Assembly (NCBI GenBank): GCA_034509735.1
Contig: JACGWO010000006.1
Coordinates: forward strand, 4,541,001 to 4,605,000
DNA length: 64,000 nt
Direction of reading: 5' to 3'
From: Sesamum alatum
Lineage: Eukaryota > Streptophyta > Magnoliopsida > Lamiales > Pedaliaceae
The notes below the pieces were generated by a model. The model saw nothing but the letters and a program-made list of their open reading frames with translations, did not search any database and was not told where the DNA came from. The translations under genes were made by a program, and so were the position numbers. Shown in pieces: positions 1 through 10,942 of the stretch (position 1 is its first letter; every line of letters begins with the position of its first letter).

Positions 1-1
1 T

Positions 2-2424
2 AAAGATTATTGTGGATCACAATCAGGAGAAGAAGGGAGTTCAGGAACGTATGCAGTCTATAAGCCTTCGTCGTCACATCCGATCACCGCTCCATCTCCT
101 TTGAATGGTCTGCCTGAATTTTCTCACTTGGGCTGGGGTCATTGGTTTACTTTAAGAGATCTTGAGCATGCCACAAACAGATTTTCAAAGGAGAATGTTC
201 TTGGAGAGGGTGGATATGGAGTCGTTTACCAAGGGCAGCTTATCAATGGAACGCCCGTGGCCGTCAAAAAGCTCCTCAACAACCTGTGAGTATCGTATTA
301 TTATAGCAATAATCGAGTCGGGCTTCGTTGTGAAATGTTTAGAGTATTAACTCCTAATGTTTTTCCCACCAGGGGTCAAGCTGAAAAAGAATTCAGAGTG
401 GAGGTAGAGGCTATTGGTCATGTCCGGCACAAAAACTTGGTTCGACTTCTGGGATACTGTATTGAAGGAACTCATAGGTACGGCCCTTCACAAAATCATG
501 CGTTCGTTTTTTCTATAATTATTACAAGAACTCTAAGATTGCATTTAAAATGACGAATCCATTTTAGGCTCTAAAACACAGGTAACAAGCTTGAGTGCTC
601 AATTGAGATCAAGTTCGGCTTTATCTTCTAAATGCTCTCATTTAACTTTAGATTAGTGTTTCAGGATGCTAGTCTACGAGTATGTCAACAATGGTAATTT
701 AGAACAGTGGCTTCATGGGGCGATGCGTCACCATGGATTTCTTACGTGGGAGGCCCGGATGAAGGTTCTCCTTGGCACAGCTAAAGCGTAAGTTGGTTAT
801 ACGCTGTTCATTTTTTTGTCCGTTTGTCATCAAATATTGTGGATGTCATTAAATTTGATACGCTTCTTGCAGTCTCGCCTACCTGCATGAGGCAATTGAA
901 CCTAAAGTGGTACATAGAGACATAAAATCAAGCAACATACTGATCGATGAAGAGTTCAACGCTAAGGTCTCTGATTTTGGTCTGGCTAAGCTGCTCGGTG
1001 CTGGGAAAAGTCACATTACAACTCGAGTCATGGGTACCTTTGGGTTAGTTCTCGTTCTTATTCGTGGTCTTTGGTGATTGTTAAGCAATTAATAGCTCTT
1101 CATTATTGAAATGTCGGATAACCATAGCTTTTCATTTTGGATTAATACGAGAACATACCTCATTTGTTCGTTTTCATTTCAAATACAATTCAGATACGTG
1201 GCTCCTGAATATGCAAATACCGGCCTTTTAAACGAAAAGAGTGATGTCTACAGCTTCGGAGTTTTGCTATTAGAAGCAATTACAGGAAGGGATCCAGTAG
1301 ACTACGGACGTCCTGCTCAAGAGGTAATTTACATTTTATCACATCATTAGCGCCTTTTCGCATATCGGATGTACAAACAATAAGCATACTCATTTGTATA
1401 TCCCGTAATTATTGCAAAACATGCCTTAGATGGTACATATAAATGGTACGGCCATCAACAGAAGTTCATGCAGCAGAAATATTTGCAGTTACCTCTGCTA
1501 CTATAAATAATAAAGTCAATTTATATGTTTATGTTGTTACGTAATTTTTAGGCAAATGCACGATGCTCTGAACTTATGTTGCATTAATTGTAGAACTACC
1601 GATACTTGCAGGTAAATCTGGTTGACTGGCTTAAAATGATGGTTGGAAGCCGGCGCTCAGAGGAAGTGGTGGATCCGAATATGGACATGAGGCCATCAAC
1701 TAGAGCCCTCAAAAGGGCTCTTTTGACTGCTTTGAGATGCGTTGATCCCGACTCGGACAAGAGACCAAGGATGAGCCAAGTTGTCCGCATGCTCGAATCA
1801 GAAGAATATCCCATACCAAGAGAGGTCAGTGTGCCATTTACATGAACTGCAGCTAACTTTTGCTGTTCAGAAAGTTAAAAACTTGCCTATGATCTCTTAT
1901 GTTCGACTTAGACTTAACATTTTCTGGAATATGTAATCCAAGTTTTTCTCAAAATGGAAAACACGACCGATTGGAGAACATAATACCATAAAACCAACTG
2001 TTTTCTAATCACTTCGACTCTTTCATTCTAATAGCTATAAATTAATGTGGCCCGTGGACGACTAATTTACTTAAATACAGAGTTGTATTAAACATGAAGT
2101 CGGTATTTGTCATACTTTTCTGTAAAAAACGGACCAAATCAAATACAAAAGAAGGTAAGCGCTTTCCTTCATTGCCCTGGGCCGTTTGACAAACACACCA
2201 CCTGATGACGCCCCTCAAGGGCACCTTCTAAGACGTCGATCTATTTCACTTCTGCTTAGTTCTTTGAATGAAAGCTCTCTCATAAGAGCCAAATGGCTGC
2301 ATTTTTTGATTGTTGTTGTGCTTCATTTCTCTAGGACCGGAGGCACAGAAGAACCCGAGCAAATAGCATTGAGATTGACACCCAGCGGGACAACTACGAC
2401 ACTGACAAGAGCGACAATAACTAA
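2..2424 (+). CDS. Receptor-like Ser/Thr kinase, 3' part (5' end outside window)
   Basis: Exons by GT-AG junctions: <2-285, 373-477, 665-787, 873-1043, 1194-1323, 1612-1824, 2335-2424. They join in frame to 371 residues and a TAA stop. The product is a membrane-anchored RD-type protein kinase that phosphorylates Ser/Thr. Visible in order: a juxtamembrane stretch with [18 protein letters not shown]; the glycine loop GEGGYGVV; the ATP-binding lysine in VAVKK; the catalytic loop [22 protein letters not shown] at the end of the activation loop; a basic/acidic tail ending DTDKSDNN. The order and the [11 protein letters not shown] motif match the plant kinases with a short extracellular part typified by Arabidopsis At2g42960 and At3g59110. 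The missing N-terminus would hold the short ectodomain and membrane segment. No catalytic residue is lost in the visible part. The ligand and partners cannot be told from the sequence. Confidence 0.93.
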
Positions 2425-2830
2425 GGTGAGACAGCAGAAGGAATTTGTGATCACAACAAAACATAATTTGCATCAGAAAAAAAAACAGGAATCGTCGTCT
2501 TTGAACACAAATGCCACTCTGGTAATACGATGTTTGCTCGAGACAGTGATGCACTTGAAGCACAGGTAGGAGGTAAAGTACAGTAGATAGAGGGTGGAAC
2601 AGGGACTTGTTCTTCCTTGGAAATTTTTATTGTTTTGATTTTTTGTTGGTTGTTGATGTTGTCTGTATTTTTCCATTCTTGGTTCTTGCATGCAAATAGA
2701 TATGTAGATGATTGTTTTGTAATGGAAGTGGTGGATGAGAAAAACAGGGGAGTTTGTATAGATACTGCTGCTTTTCTTAGTTGTTCAATGCACAATGACC
2801 TGTTTCTCCTTTCGTTCTTTTTTCCTTTTT
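2425..2830 (+). other. Probable 3' UTR of the kinase gene
   Basis: This stretch follows the kinase stop codon. A GTGAGA donor-like site lies two bases after the stop and an AG after an A-rich run lies near 2489, so a short 3' UTR intron (about 2427-2489) is possible. The T-rich DNA at 2780-2830 may be near the transcript end. No clear polyadenylation signal decides it. From 2830 to 3259 I see only AT-rich DNA. Confidence 0.35.
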
Positions 2831-3269
2831 TCTAATGATTTGTTTGAGCACAATGGGGACCCAAAAATTGGGAAATTGGTCAGATCTAGATCAATTATAT
2901 GTCAAGTGTTAATACACTTGTCTTGTGATTGGAGTACAATTCAAGAAACGTGATCAATGATTGGTTTGATTTGGTTCCGCCATACCTGGTTTAGGTAAGA
3001 ATTTTTCCAGAAATAGAACCCGAGTTGAACTTTTGATTTTTGATTAATTTATGATTTTTTTCATTCCCAGTTCTTATTTTTTTTTTAAAAAAAAATCATG
3101 CTTTTTAATTTTGTCTATTTTTATAAATTTCAATACATATTCCTATATATCTATTGTATAGAACTAAGCAAAATAGCTAGACTATGTTGTGTTCGGATCT
3201 ATGGATTTGGATCTAAGAATTTCAAATTCATAATAACAAATTCATCAAATTTGTTTAGATAAATTAATG

Positions 3270-4314
3270 TGGAGAATTATAATTTTGGTTCTCATATTTG
3301 ATCACTTATTTAATTTTGATCCTCGTACTATCGCCATTGACAATATTAGTTCTCAAACTTACCATTTTTTGATAATTTTCATCCTTGCTGTTACATTGGG
3401 CGTTAAAATAGACGGAAGCTGGAGTTTGAGGGGGGAAAAAAGGCCCTTCCCCACTTGTTGCTTGCCTTCTTCATTATATACCTTCAATAATTCAGTTTTC
3501 ATTATTTTTGTTCAAGTAGAAGCTTTAGGGGAGAGAGATTTGAAGGAAAAAAATGACAAGATCACACCCATAAATTTCAACTTGAATTTGTAATTAGCAA
3601 TTAACTCCTCCAATATCTCCATCATTCTTCTCATGTCGTCTTTTTTCTTGTGTCACTTCCTCTTCTTTGGCTATACATTTTGACTTCATCGTTCAATTTA
3701 TTTATTCTTCTTAATAATTAAGGGATTCTCGATTTTGATCGCTCACAGATTTCATCATTCCACCATTCGAAGAATCCACAATATCCCTTTTTCTAAAGTA
3801 AAAGAATAAAACAAACATCACAAAAAAATCAAAATTAATTCCAACATAATAAGTTGAGCATTTTGGAAAACTTACACCATAATTTGGGCAATCATAGTAT
3901 CCTCTACCCGGATTACGAGGATTTATGATGTTAACAGTGGAAGCTTAAATCCACAGTTGCAAAATAATGAAAGCTGATTTTGTGAGGAGTTTTGAGATTG
4001 AGAAGAAAAGTTGTTGTTATAATTTGAACTCATTTTTTCCTTCAAATTTCTCTCCCCTAAAGCTTCTACTTCAACAAAATGGTGGAAAATGAATTATTAA
4101 AGGTATATAATGAAGAAGGTAAGCAGCAGGCTGGAAAGGGCTGTTTTTTGTCCCTCAAACTCCAACTTTCATCTATTTTAATGCCCAAACTAACGGCAAG
4201 GACGAAAATTGTCAAAAAATGATAAGTTTGAGGACTAAAATTGTCAAGGTCGATAGTATAAGGACCAAAACTGAATAAGTGGTCAAATATGAAGACCAAA
4301 TTCGCAATTCTCCC
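3270..4314. mobile_element. MULE-type TIR element carrying a GRF zinc-finger pseudogene, copy 1
   Basis: The element is 1045 bp with TIRs of roughly 285 bp (3270-3580 and 4030-4314). They contain the recurring phrase ggtcctcatacttgaccact and end in ggagaatt/aattctccc. It is flanked by the direct repeat taaattaatg (3260-3269 and 4315-4324), the 9-10-bp duplication expected of Mutator-like transposition. The interior holds a broken GRF zinc-finger gene on the minus strand. There is no transposase, so it is non-autonomous. A sister copy lies at 19081-20117. Confidence 0.87.
3533..4033 (-). pseudogene. Broken GRF zinc-finger/coiled-coil gene (element cargo)
   Basis: Reading leftward from an ATG at 4033, a short Ser/Gln/Asn-rich leader is followed by FCNCGFKLPLLTS. 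A small deletion then shifts the frame, and NPGRGYYDCPNYG follows. A GTAAGT donor and a TTTAG acceptor surround an intron of about 85 bp. The next exon reads KKGYCGFFEWWNDEICERS, then stop codons. Cys-x-Cys-Gly, the Cys-Pro pair and CGFFEW are the signature of the GRF zinc finger (nucleic-acid binding). Small plant proteins with GRF plus a coiled coil, such as the At4g04775 type, have this layout. The frame break and stops make it a pseudogene. It is certainly cargo, because both sides are TIRs of the same element. Confidence 0.78.
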
Positions 4315-4756
4315 TAAATTAATGCTACCTGTTCAAAAAAAGAAAAAAATGCTACAAAAAATTTCAAAACCTTGAATTTTTATTTTTATTCTATTTCGTG
4401 ATATTGTAATGAATTTCAAATTCATTCAATATAAGATTAATTGAAATTTTTCTTTCAAATTTGTCCTTCAAATTCAAATCATTTCATCCAAATGCAGCCC
4501 TAAGCGGATTAGGGTCTTGTTCGATTTTAAGGCCAAAATAGGCCCAACCCGGAAAAATCTAAGCTTAAGTAATCTTTTTTTTTTAAAAAAAAAAGTCAAC
4601 CGTATACTTTTCTTCTAGTTTTATCAAGTTCTTGTACGTTCCTGGCATCTCTAATTTTTTTTAATAAGATTTGATTTATTACCATATCATCCATTACTTA
4701 TAAATTCAAATACTAATTTAATATATAGATATTTCTAAATTGACAAACATATTCAA

Positions 4757-5649
4757 AATTGATGCCCCAAATTTTGTGCTCGGCCCAAGGAGGAGCCCAA
4801 CAAACATATAGGCCCAATAGAAGGGCCCGTGAGTGCATGCAGCCAAAAGGGACAGGATTCTCGGCCTTTGAATCCAACAATGGCCCTAGAAGAGATAGTC
4901 CCCCTAAGAGCCCAACAAGCCCAAAGTTTGACGAGACGGGCAACTGGGCACCTACATGTTCTTAAGCACACATCCCCATAGGTTATTTGGCCATGTGACC
5001 TGTGACTAGGAATGCGAATCCTGGGGGATCATCCAACACGACTCACACACTCCTTGGGAATTCAGAACATATCCCAAAAGGAAGCTTATCCAAACCCAAC
5101 GAGCCCAACAAATGTAGCCTCTCATGATCTTGCGCTAACCACTTTTGTGGAGGCCTATCCTCAGCAACGACTAGCCGAGTCCCGAAGGGATCACACTTCC
5201 TCTCAGGGTAGGGGACCAAGGCTATAAAAGCAAGTCTCTCCCCTCCGGTAAAGGGTAACAATTTTTGCAAGCACACATATACGCACAAAGCACTCATATC
5301 TACACTATCGATTATTTCTCTATTGATTAATATTGCTCTCTTGTCTATATTAGTTTTTATCCTAACTGTTTATTGATTTGAACGTTAGAGTTCTAATGTG
5401 CTTTTTGCAAGTCCTCGTTTCAAAGCTTGCTGAAAAATTCAACTCAAAGGTCTCAAGTCCAAAATACTCCAAACTAGCAAGTGGGGCCGTCTATAGAAAA
5501 CACAAAGCTAAGTCGTGAGATAAATGGAAGTACCAAACAGTGGAATGGAGAAACAAAAGGCTGTTGACAACTCGGCTGGAGATACTCAGGCTTTGCAGGT
5601 GACTGGGAGCACCGTTGGTCGTGGCCGGACGGGCTACTGGAGGTTTTAA
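4757..5649 (+). mobile_element. LTR-retrotransposon remnant: 5' LTR, primer site and start of gag
   Basis: The DNA is less AT-rich than its surroundings. It has a promoter-like ctataaaag at about 5222, a leader, and an LTR-like end near 5478. This is followed directly by gtggggccgtctatagaaaa, a decayed version of the primer-binding/leader motif seen after the LTR in many plant Ty3/gypsy elements. A 41-codon ORF from ATG 5524 (starting MEVPNSGMEKQK, stop 5647-5649) looks like the start of gag. The rest of the element, including pol and the 3' LTR, is missing. The left LTR edge (about 4757) is approximate. Confidence 0.6.
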
Positions 5650-5687
5650 AAATTAATTGTAATTACTTGTTTTTTTTTTTTTTTTTT

Positions 5688-5890
5688 TTTAAACAGTGAC
5701 TCCATATCATTTTACACCACGGCACCAATTCTTTTGTTGTGTCAATAATACTTAACTTGCTTTTCTTTTCTTTTCTTTTTTGAAATGTAATTTATTCATT
5801 TGTATATTTTATTCTTATTTATAATATATTCTAAAATGTGCAGATTATTTATTATATGTATACACGGACAGCATGCCACAATGACTAACA
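5688..5890 (+). repeat. Dispersed AT-rich repeat, family F
   Basis: This repeat runs from 'tttacaccacggcacc' through an AT-rich body to 'catgccacaatgacta'. Similar copies occur near 40560-40760, 45370-45570 and, reversed, 52745-52990. All share the order gcaat/ccaat, 'gtcaataatac', 'aaatgtaatttatt', 'ttataatatatt' and a terminal 'atgccac'. It is probably a miniature element. I did not find a clean target-site duplication. Confidence 0.45.
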
Positions 5891-6585
5891 ACTCTAAATC
5901 AAAAGGTAGAAGTGATTAACAAAAGACTAAATTCCTTAGCATAAACAATTGAAAAACGAACAACCAACATCATGAAAATATATAAGAAAGAAAACATCAA
6001 CTATAAAAACAAAAGATGATGGATTGAAAAGGGGAAATCATTTAAAAAATGTATTTTTATTTTTGGGAAAAGTGGTGTGAATCTGAAAGTTTTGATAATT
6101 TAAGCAAAATCGGTTTCTTAGAAACAGTTTTTGGGTAAAATTCAAAAATAAAAAACACGCTCAGAGATATGGTCAGAGACTCGGTCTCTGATTTGTGTCG
6201 AAGACAGGGTCTCAGAACCCATCTTTAACCTGCATCCGGTTCACGGGGTCTTGGACCCTGTGAACCGATGTGACGCATGCATGCGTCCGGGGGATTTTCA
6301 ACAATATTGGTGTTTATAACACCAAACACCGATTTTTTGTGTATTAATACCCAGTCCATCTTCATTTTCGTGTTCTTCCTATGAAAACATCAAAACAAAA
6401 ATTTCTCATCTAATTCAAACGAACATTTGTTCCAAATTTTAGTGGAGAAGGGCAAGAGTGCACGGATATCAATTGAAAAACTTTCCGATCGAGACAATAG
6501 TAAGTTGTTTTTCCTAAAATTTTATGTTATTTAACCTTTTGCTTGTTTTTGTAGTGACGAGTTTATATACCTTTTATGTGAAGAT

Positions 6586-7268
6586 ATGATAGAGCAAAAC
6601 AATATTGATATTGTTATATATTTTGGGGGTCAACGAATTAAGTCATATGATTGTGTGGGTTATGATCGTTCTGTAGTCGGATTTATGAAAATATGTTGTT
6701 GTACTACATTTGTTGAACTGGAGTCGATCTTGTTTGAAGAAATCGATCTCTGTAGGGTTGAATTTAAGTTACAAATATATTTTAAATACACAACATGTAA
6801 TGTTGATCGATGGCGAGAGACGGTGTTGCCTATTAAAATAGATCGAGCTTTGCATTTTTTTTTTTTTAAAATCCGGCGAATGGAAATGTGTTTGTTGATA
6901 ATTTTGTTGTAGTAGAGAAAGTTTGTGAAACCGTACCAAATGACCTGTTTGTTGGTGATTGCGGAACATACATGTCTATGTTAACGCAAGATGCACCAAA
7001 CTTGCCAGCAGTAACTCAAGCGAAGGGCAGGGTTGGGCTCAATGAAGATTATGCAGGTCCATCTATATACCACCAAGACGACAATGATGATTTGAATGAT
7101 GACCTAAAAGTAGATAGTTTCTTAAATAATGATCCACTGGACTCAGAACCAGATGAGGTTGAATTAGAGGGTCAAGCTAATGAGAATCTTGAAAACGATG
7201 ATGAAGTCAGCATTCCAGTTATGTTGGATGTTCTTGGAGATGATGGTAATGAGTCGATAGGTCAATAA
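6586..7268 (+). pseudogene. MULE transposase (MudrA-like) N-terminal remnant
   Basis: Two adjacent frames join around a T-homopolymer at about 6857-6866. The first reads ...DIVIYFGGQRIKSYD... and ends near LPIKIDRA. The second begins near NPANGNVFVDNFV and ends in a strongly acidic tract rich in Asp/Glu (7060-7268). A small beta-rich N-terminal domain starting 'v.yfGG', followed by an acidic region, resembles plant MULE transposases upstream of the SWIM and catalytic domains. The catalytic DDE region is absent. The assignment rests on this layout and the MULE context, so it is moderate. Confidence 0.5.
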
Positions 7269-7374
7269 CAACAGGCAATAATTATATGAATGGAGAGGTA
7301 GAATATTTTCGTCATCAACAAACAAGAAATAAAAAACACGTTTTAATCTATGATTATATGTATAGATGAATTAT

Positions 7375-8253
7375 GCATACCGCGCAGCATATGGAGGGAG
7401 ACGTAGAATATTTTCGTCATCAATTATTGTTGGACGTATCTCTAACACATCGTTGGACCGAATCGATGCTATAGTTGTAATACGAGACCATGCCCATATT
7501 TGTAACAATTGCATAGCCCCACCATATTTATTTTTTCTCGCTGCGATGCATTACACAGTCCCTGTACATATATCGCAACACCGTTGTACCCCAGTCTTGA
7601 GATGCCACTTTCATGAATGTCCTCTATGTGTCATAAATACAACAATGACACACAGTTACCTGTAGCATCGGGACACAACACCTCACCAAGAATGCACAAA
7701 ATACATATTCGTGCTTATTGCAATACTTCCTCTAAAGGACTATCATCTTCACACGTGTTGACCAACAACCAGTCATGCAAGACAATTAAATTTTATCTGG
7801 GAGCCCTTAAATGCATCCACACCCGGGACAAACCCCAACAATTTAAAACAATATTGTTGCCATTGTTGAATAGTCTGCCGCATATCTACTCCAATGATAA
7901 TATTACCCTCAATCGGAAGATTCCAGATAATGGCGATGTCCTGTAGTGTAACAGTCGCCTCTTCTACTGGAAAATGGAAAGTATAAGTTTCGGGGTACAT
8001 CTCTCCACTAACACAGTAATAAGGTGTTGATCGATCTCAATATCACAACACCGGATAACTCCTAAGAAACCCGTATTATGCAACACTTGTAGAATTCAAG
8101 AATGATGTGGGACCAGTTGAAGAATCCGAAAAAATAAAATATCGCCACGCCGTACATTTAAAGTTGTATCCTCGTTTCCAAACACATCTTCAGAACGATG
8201 ATTTTTCTGGCCGTACAACACAATTCTATCACGTGGACCAAAATCGTCATAAT
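7375..8253 (-). pseudogene. Plant mobile domain (PMD) gene, frameshifted, inside MULE
   Basis: Reading leftward from about 8253, successive frames give QKNHRSEDV, GFLGVIRCCDIEIDQHLI, LVER, a one-base frame break near 7998, YPETYTFHFPVEEATVTLQD, LPIEGNIIIG, ARICILCILGEVLCPDATG and finally AMQLLQIWAWSRITTIASIR. This order (HRSE, Gf.gv, D..Li..LveRW-pETHTFH, tvtLqDv, LpidG, lqlWaWeRi) is the conserved path of the PMD found in MAIN/MAIL1-type proteins and in transposon-borne copies. Frame breaks and stops show it is not functional. It is antisense to the transposase-like ORF of the same element. Confidence 0.78.
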
Positions 8254-9094
8254 ATAAATGCAAAATACAACACTAGAAAATTCAAACTTCTGTATAAAAT
8301 ATAAAACTTGTGGTGATGGAGAGGAACACTTGAGAAACCCTCCACCAGCACAACCCCTTTTATAGTGGAGGAGCTCGGATGAGGTCCTTCAAGAATTCCC
8401 ATGCATGCACTCTTCTGTTCAACTATGCTTGGATGAGGCACCTTCACGGGACGCATGCATGTAAAACGCATGCATGCGTCGAATCGGTCACGAGGTCGAA
8501 AACCCCTGTGAGCCGGGACTATACTAGAAGATGGGGCCTAAGACCCCGTCTTTGACAGAAATCAGAGAAAAGGTCTCAAAATCTGTCTATGTGGGACACA
8601 TGTATGCATGCGTCACATCAATGTATTTTCTATTTTTTTTTTTCAAATTTACATAAAAACGTTGTTTGTAACCCCATTTTGGCTCAAATTTACAACACCT
8701 TCAAATTCACACCATTTTTGCAATTTTTTAAAAAATATTTTTTAAATAATTTTGTCAATTGAAAAGTACAACCTGTCAAAGATGTAGTAGACCTATTGAT
8801 ATTGGTCAGAAAGATGATCCGGATTTTATGGATGGTGACCGAAATCACAAAGGACAACCAGGAAAGACAAAAAAACAAGATAACATTGAAATTCAAATTT
8901 CCAACATAAAGAGACAATTAGCATTTAAAAAAACAAAATAAGCTAACAATTCCAACGAATCAAGCAAAAAGAAAATGCTACCAACAATTAAGAGAAAAAA
9001 AGAGAAGTCTAATGGGGATATGAATATGTTTAGTATTTTTAACTTATTTGAAGTTCATATTTTTAAATCAATTATGCATGTTGATCAACACTTT

Positions 9095-9270
9095 TCATTA
9101 CTAGTTCATGATAAAAATAAGGATTCCCAAAGGGTGTAGTTTAATTGCAAAAAGACAAAATGGTAGTGTGAATGCAAAAGTTATTTGCTCAAAGATACTT
9201 GTACTTTCTATTTAGTGTGCCAAGGGCAAAATTATTGGTCACATGAGCATGAATCATTCCAATTTTTATC
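9095..9270 (+). repeat. Dispersed repeat, inverted partner at 47900-48115
   Basis: The phrase around gtgtgaatgcaaaagt, ctcaaagatacttg and tactttctatttagtgtgcc recurs in reverse complement at about 47900-48115. There it reads ggcacactaaatagaaagta and ttgcattcacacta. The family is unknown. Confidence 0.5.
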
Positions 9271-9285
9271 CAATTATGTGTGTGA

Positions 9286-9584
9286 CGACAGGAAATATGA
9301 TTTTTAATTATAATTAATTATTATAATTAAAAATAAAAATCTTAGTGGATACTAATTAATCATGAGTGCACAACGGATGTTAGCATTTGCTTTTTCAAGT
9401 GATGTCAAAACATTGCTACAATTAAAAGTTGTGGGAAATATTTCGATCACAGGTAAAATCATAGTGAATGTTGATTAATTGTGGTCAAAGTTTAAAGTTT
9501 CACATCGATTTCATCTGAACGTGGTAGATAGTATTGATTTAATATAATTTTTAAATTGTAATGATATTTTTTTGTAGTTGTACA
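9286..9584. mobile_element. CACTA-like short element, degenerate
   Basis: The left edge is gacgacaggaaatatga and the right edge is ttttttttgtagttg. These are weak versions of the CACTACAAGAAA terminus and its complement. The interior is AT-rich with repeated gtaaaatcatagtgaatgttgatta-type words that recur near 42905-43000 and 44890-45070. Edges are approximate. Confidence 0.35.
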
Positions 9585-10666
9585 GTAAAAAGCAAATCAA
9601 TAGTGGTAAAAAAGATTGCTAAAGCCAAATTAATTATTAACAATTACTAGTATAAAATATTTATAATAATTAAATTATTATAATAATCAACAAGTATTAT
9701 TGAAATAAACCAATATCCTTACACCTGTGAGAACAATAAGTTATTACTTATTTAATTAATTAAGCTCTGGAATTCATGGTTTTGTCTAAATTTTCTTAAT
9801 GATTCTTCTGCAAGTTCGGATTCCTCGAAAGAGGAAATACAGATTCTGTTCAAAAGATTCAAACTTTATAAATAATCTAGTTTGGATCTTGAATCGATCA
9901 AGCAGTATTAATTAACGAAAACCTACTTTAAAAATAAGAAATTAGAACTAAATTAATTACAATTACATCATAAATTATATAAAAAAAATATTTAACTCGA
10001 ATGAATAAGTCCCGCATTCCTTAGGACCCGTATAGGGATGTGGATAGCCCGTTTGTATCTCCACGTCTCATTGTAGTTTACGTGGTCATCTTGTTGGATG
10101 AATAGCTTCCTGTCATTTGTAGAGGCGATCCATCTAACTGTCAGGCTGACCCGTCTCTCCGTGGGTCAATGGATTTTTATTTAACAACTTTTTAGAATCA
10201 AATTAAAAATAAAAAATTAATGCTTATAAATTCAATCAAAAAAATGAGTTTCTAATTTACTTTTAGCTACAACTTTACTAAATTAACTCAAACCAAATAA
10301 TAAAAAATTCTAATATCATAGAACCTCCAAAATGAATATTAAAATTTTAAAATCTTAATTCTAAAATTTGCACTTTAAAATCTAATAAAATTTTAAAATT
10401 GTAAGCTCCAAAATCATGAAACAGACTCTGAATTTTAAAACTTGACCATCATTTTCTCTCATTTTAGGGCCAACATGGTAAAATAAATTTGTGAGCTTGG
10501 ATGGATAAGTATATCAAATCTCACATAGTTAAATAACATTTTAAGGGGAAATCAATGAATCATCCAAAACTTCTAGGTGAAAAACCGGCTCATCGAAAGC
10601 AACATGCCCAACATATATGTACAGTTTCACGAAGGGACTAGACTAACTACGACCGCGAAAGAATAA
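9585..10666. other. No gene seen
   Basis: AT-rich intergenic DNA without recognisable coding potential. A less AT-rich patch at about 10005-10165 (cccgcattccttaggacccg and onward) has no frame or structure I can name. Confidence 0.6.
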
Positions 10667-10675
10667 AAGAATGAA

Positions 10676-10879
10676 GGGCAAATTAAGCTCCCATAAAGTT
10701 TGTCATAATTACAAATACCTCTCGTTATTTGAAAATTACAAGTATCGCCTCTGAAATTGACGGTCGTCTGACAAACACCCCCTACAATAAGCTGTCACGA
10801 GAGGTATTTGTAATTTTTCAAACGACGAGGAGGTTATTATAATAATGGCAAACCTTAGGAAGCCCGTTGTAATTTACCC
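10676..10879. mobile_element. Short foldback MITE, family A-like, next to TBC 3' end
   Basis: The element is 204 bp, nearly palindromic (gggcaaattaagctcc ... gtaatttaccc), with the perfect 9-bp duplication aagaatgaa at 10667-10675 and 10880-10888. It ends about 60 bp beyond the TBC stop codon, so it probably lies in or just past that gene's 3' UTR. Confidence 0.82.
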
Positions 10880-10942
10880 AAGAATGAAAAAATTATTTAC
10901 AAGACTGCTCTGCTTCAATGAAGAAAGGGTCCAGTGGCATAA

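Larger units (their letters stand above)
6032..8757. mobile_element. MULE with transposase-like N-terminal ORF and antisense PMD pseudogene
   Basis: The element is 2726 bp and bounded by a perfect 9-bp duplication attgaaaag (6023-6031 and 8758-8766). TIRs of about 260-300 bp run from 6032 to 6290 and from 8450 to 8757. They start gggaaatcattt, share ggtgtgaat, and contain CG-rich blocks (cagagactcggtctctga, gacgcatgcatgcgtc). The interior has a MULE-transposase-like N-terminus on the plus strand and a broken plant mobile domain gene on the minus strand. No catalytic transposase core remains, so it cannot move itself. Plant mobile domains are known to be associated with transposons. Confidence 0.88.

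Noticed and set aside
4753..4971. Overlapping open frames on both strands at 4.7-5.3 kb
   Set aside because: The DNA has the layout of an LTR (TATA word, leader, primer-site motif). The frames show no domain and are explained by its higher GC.
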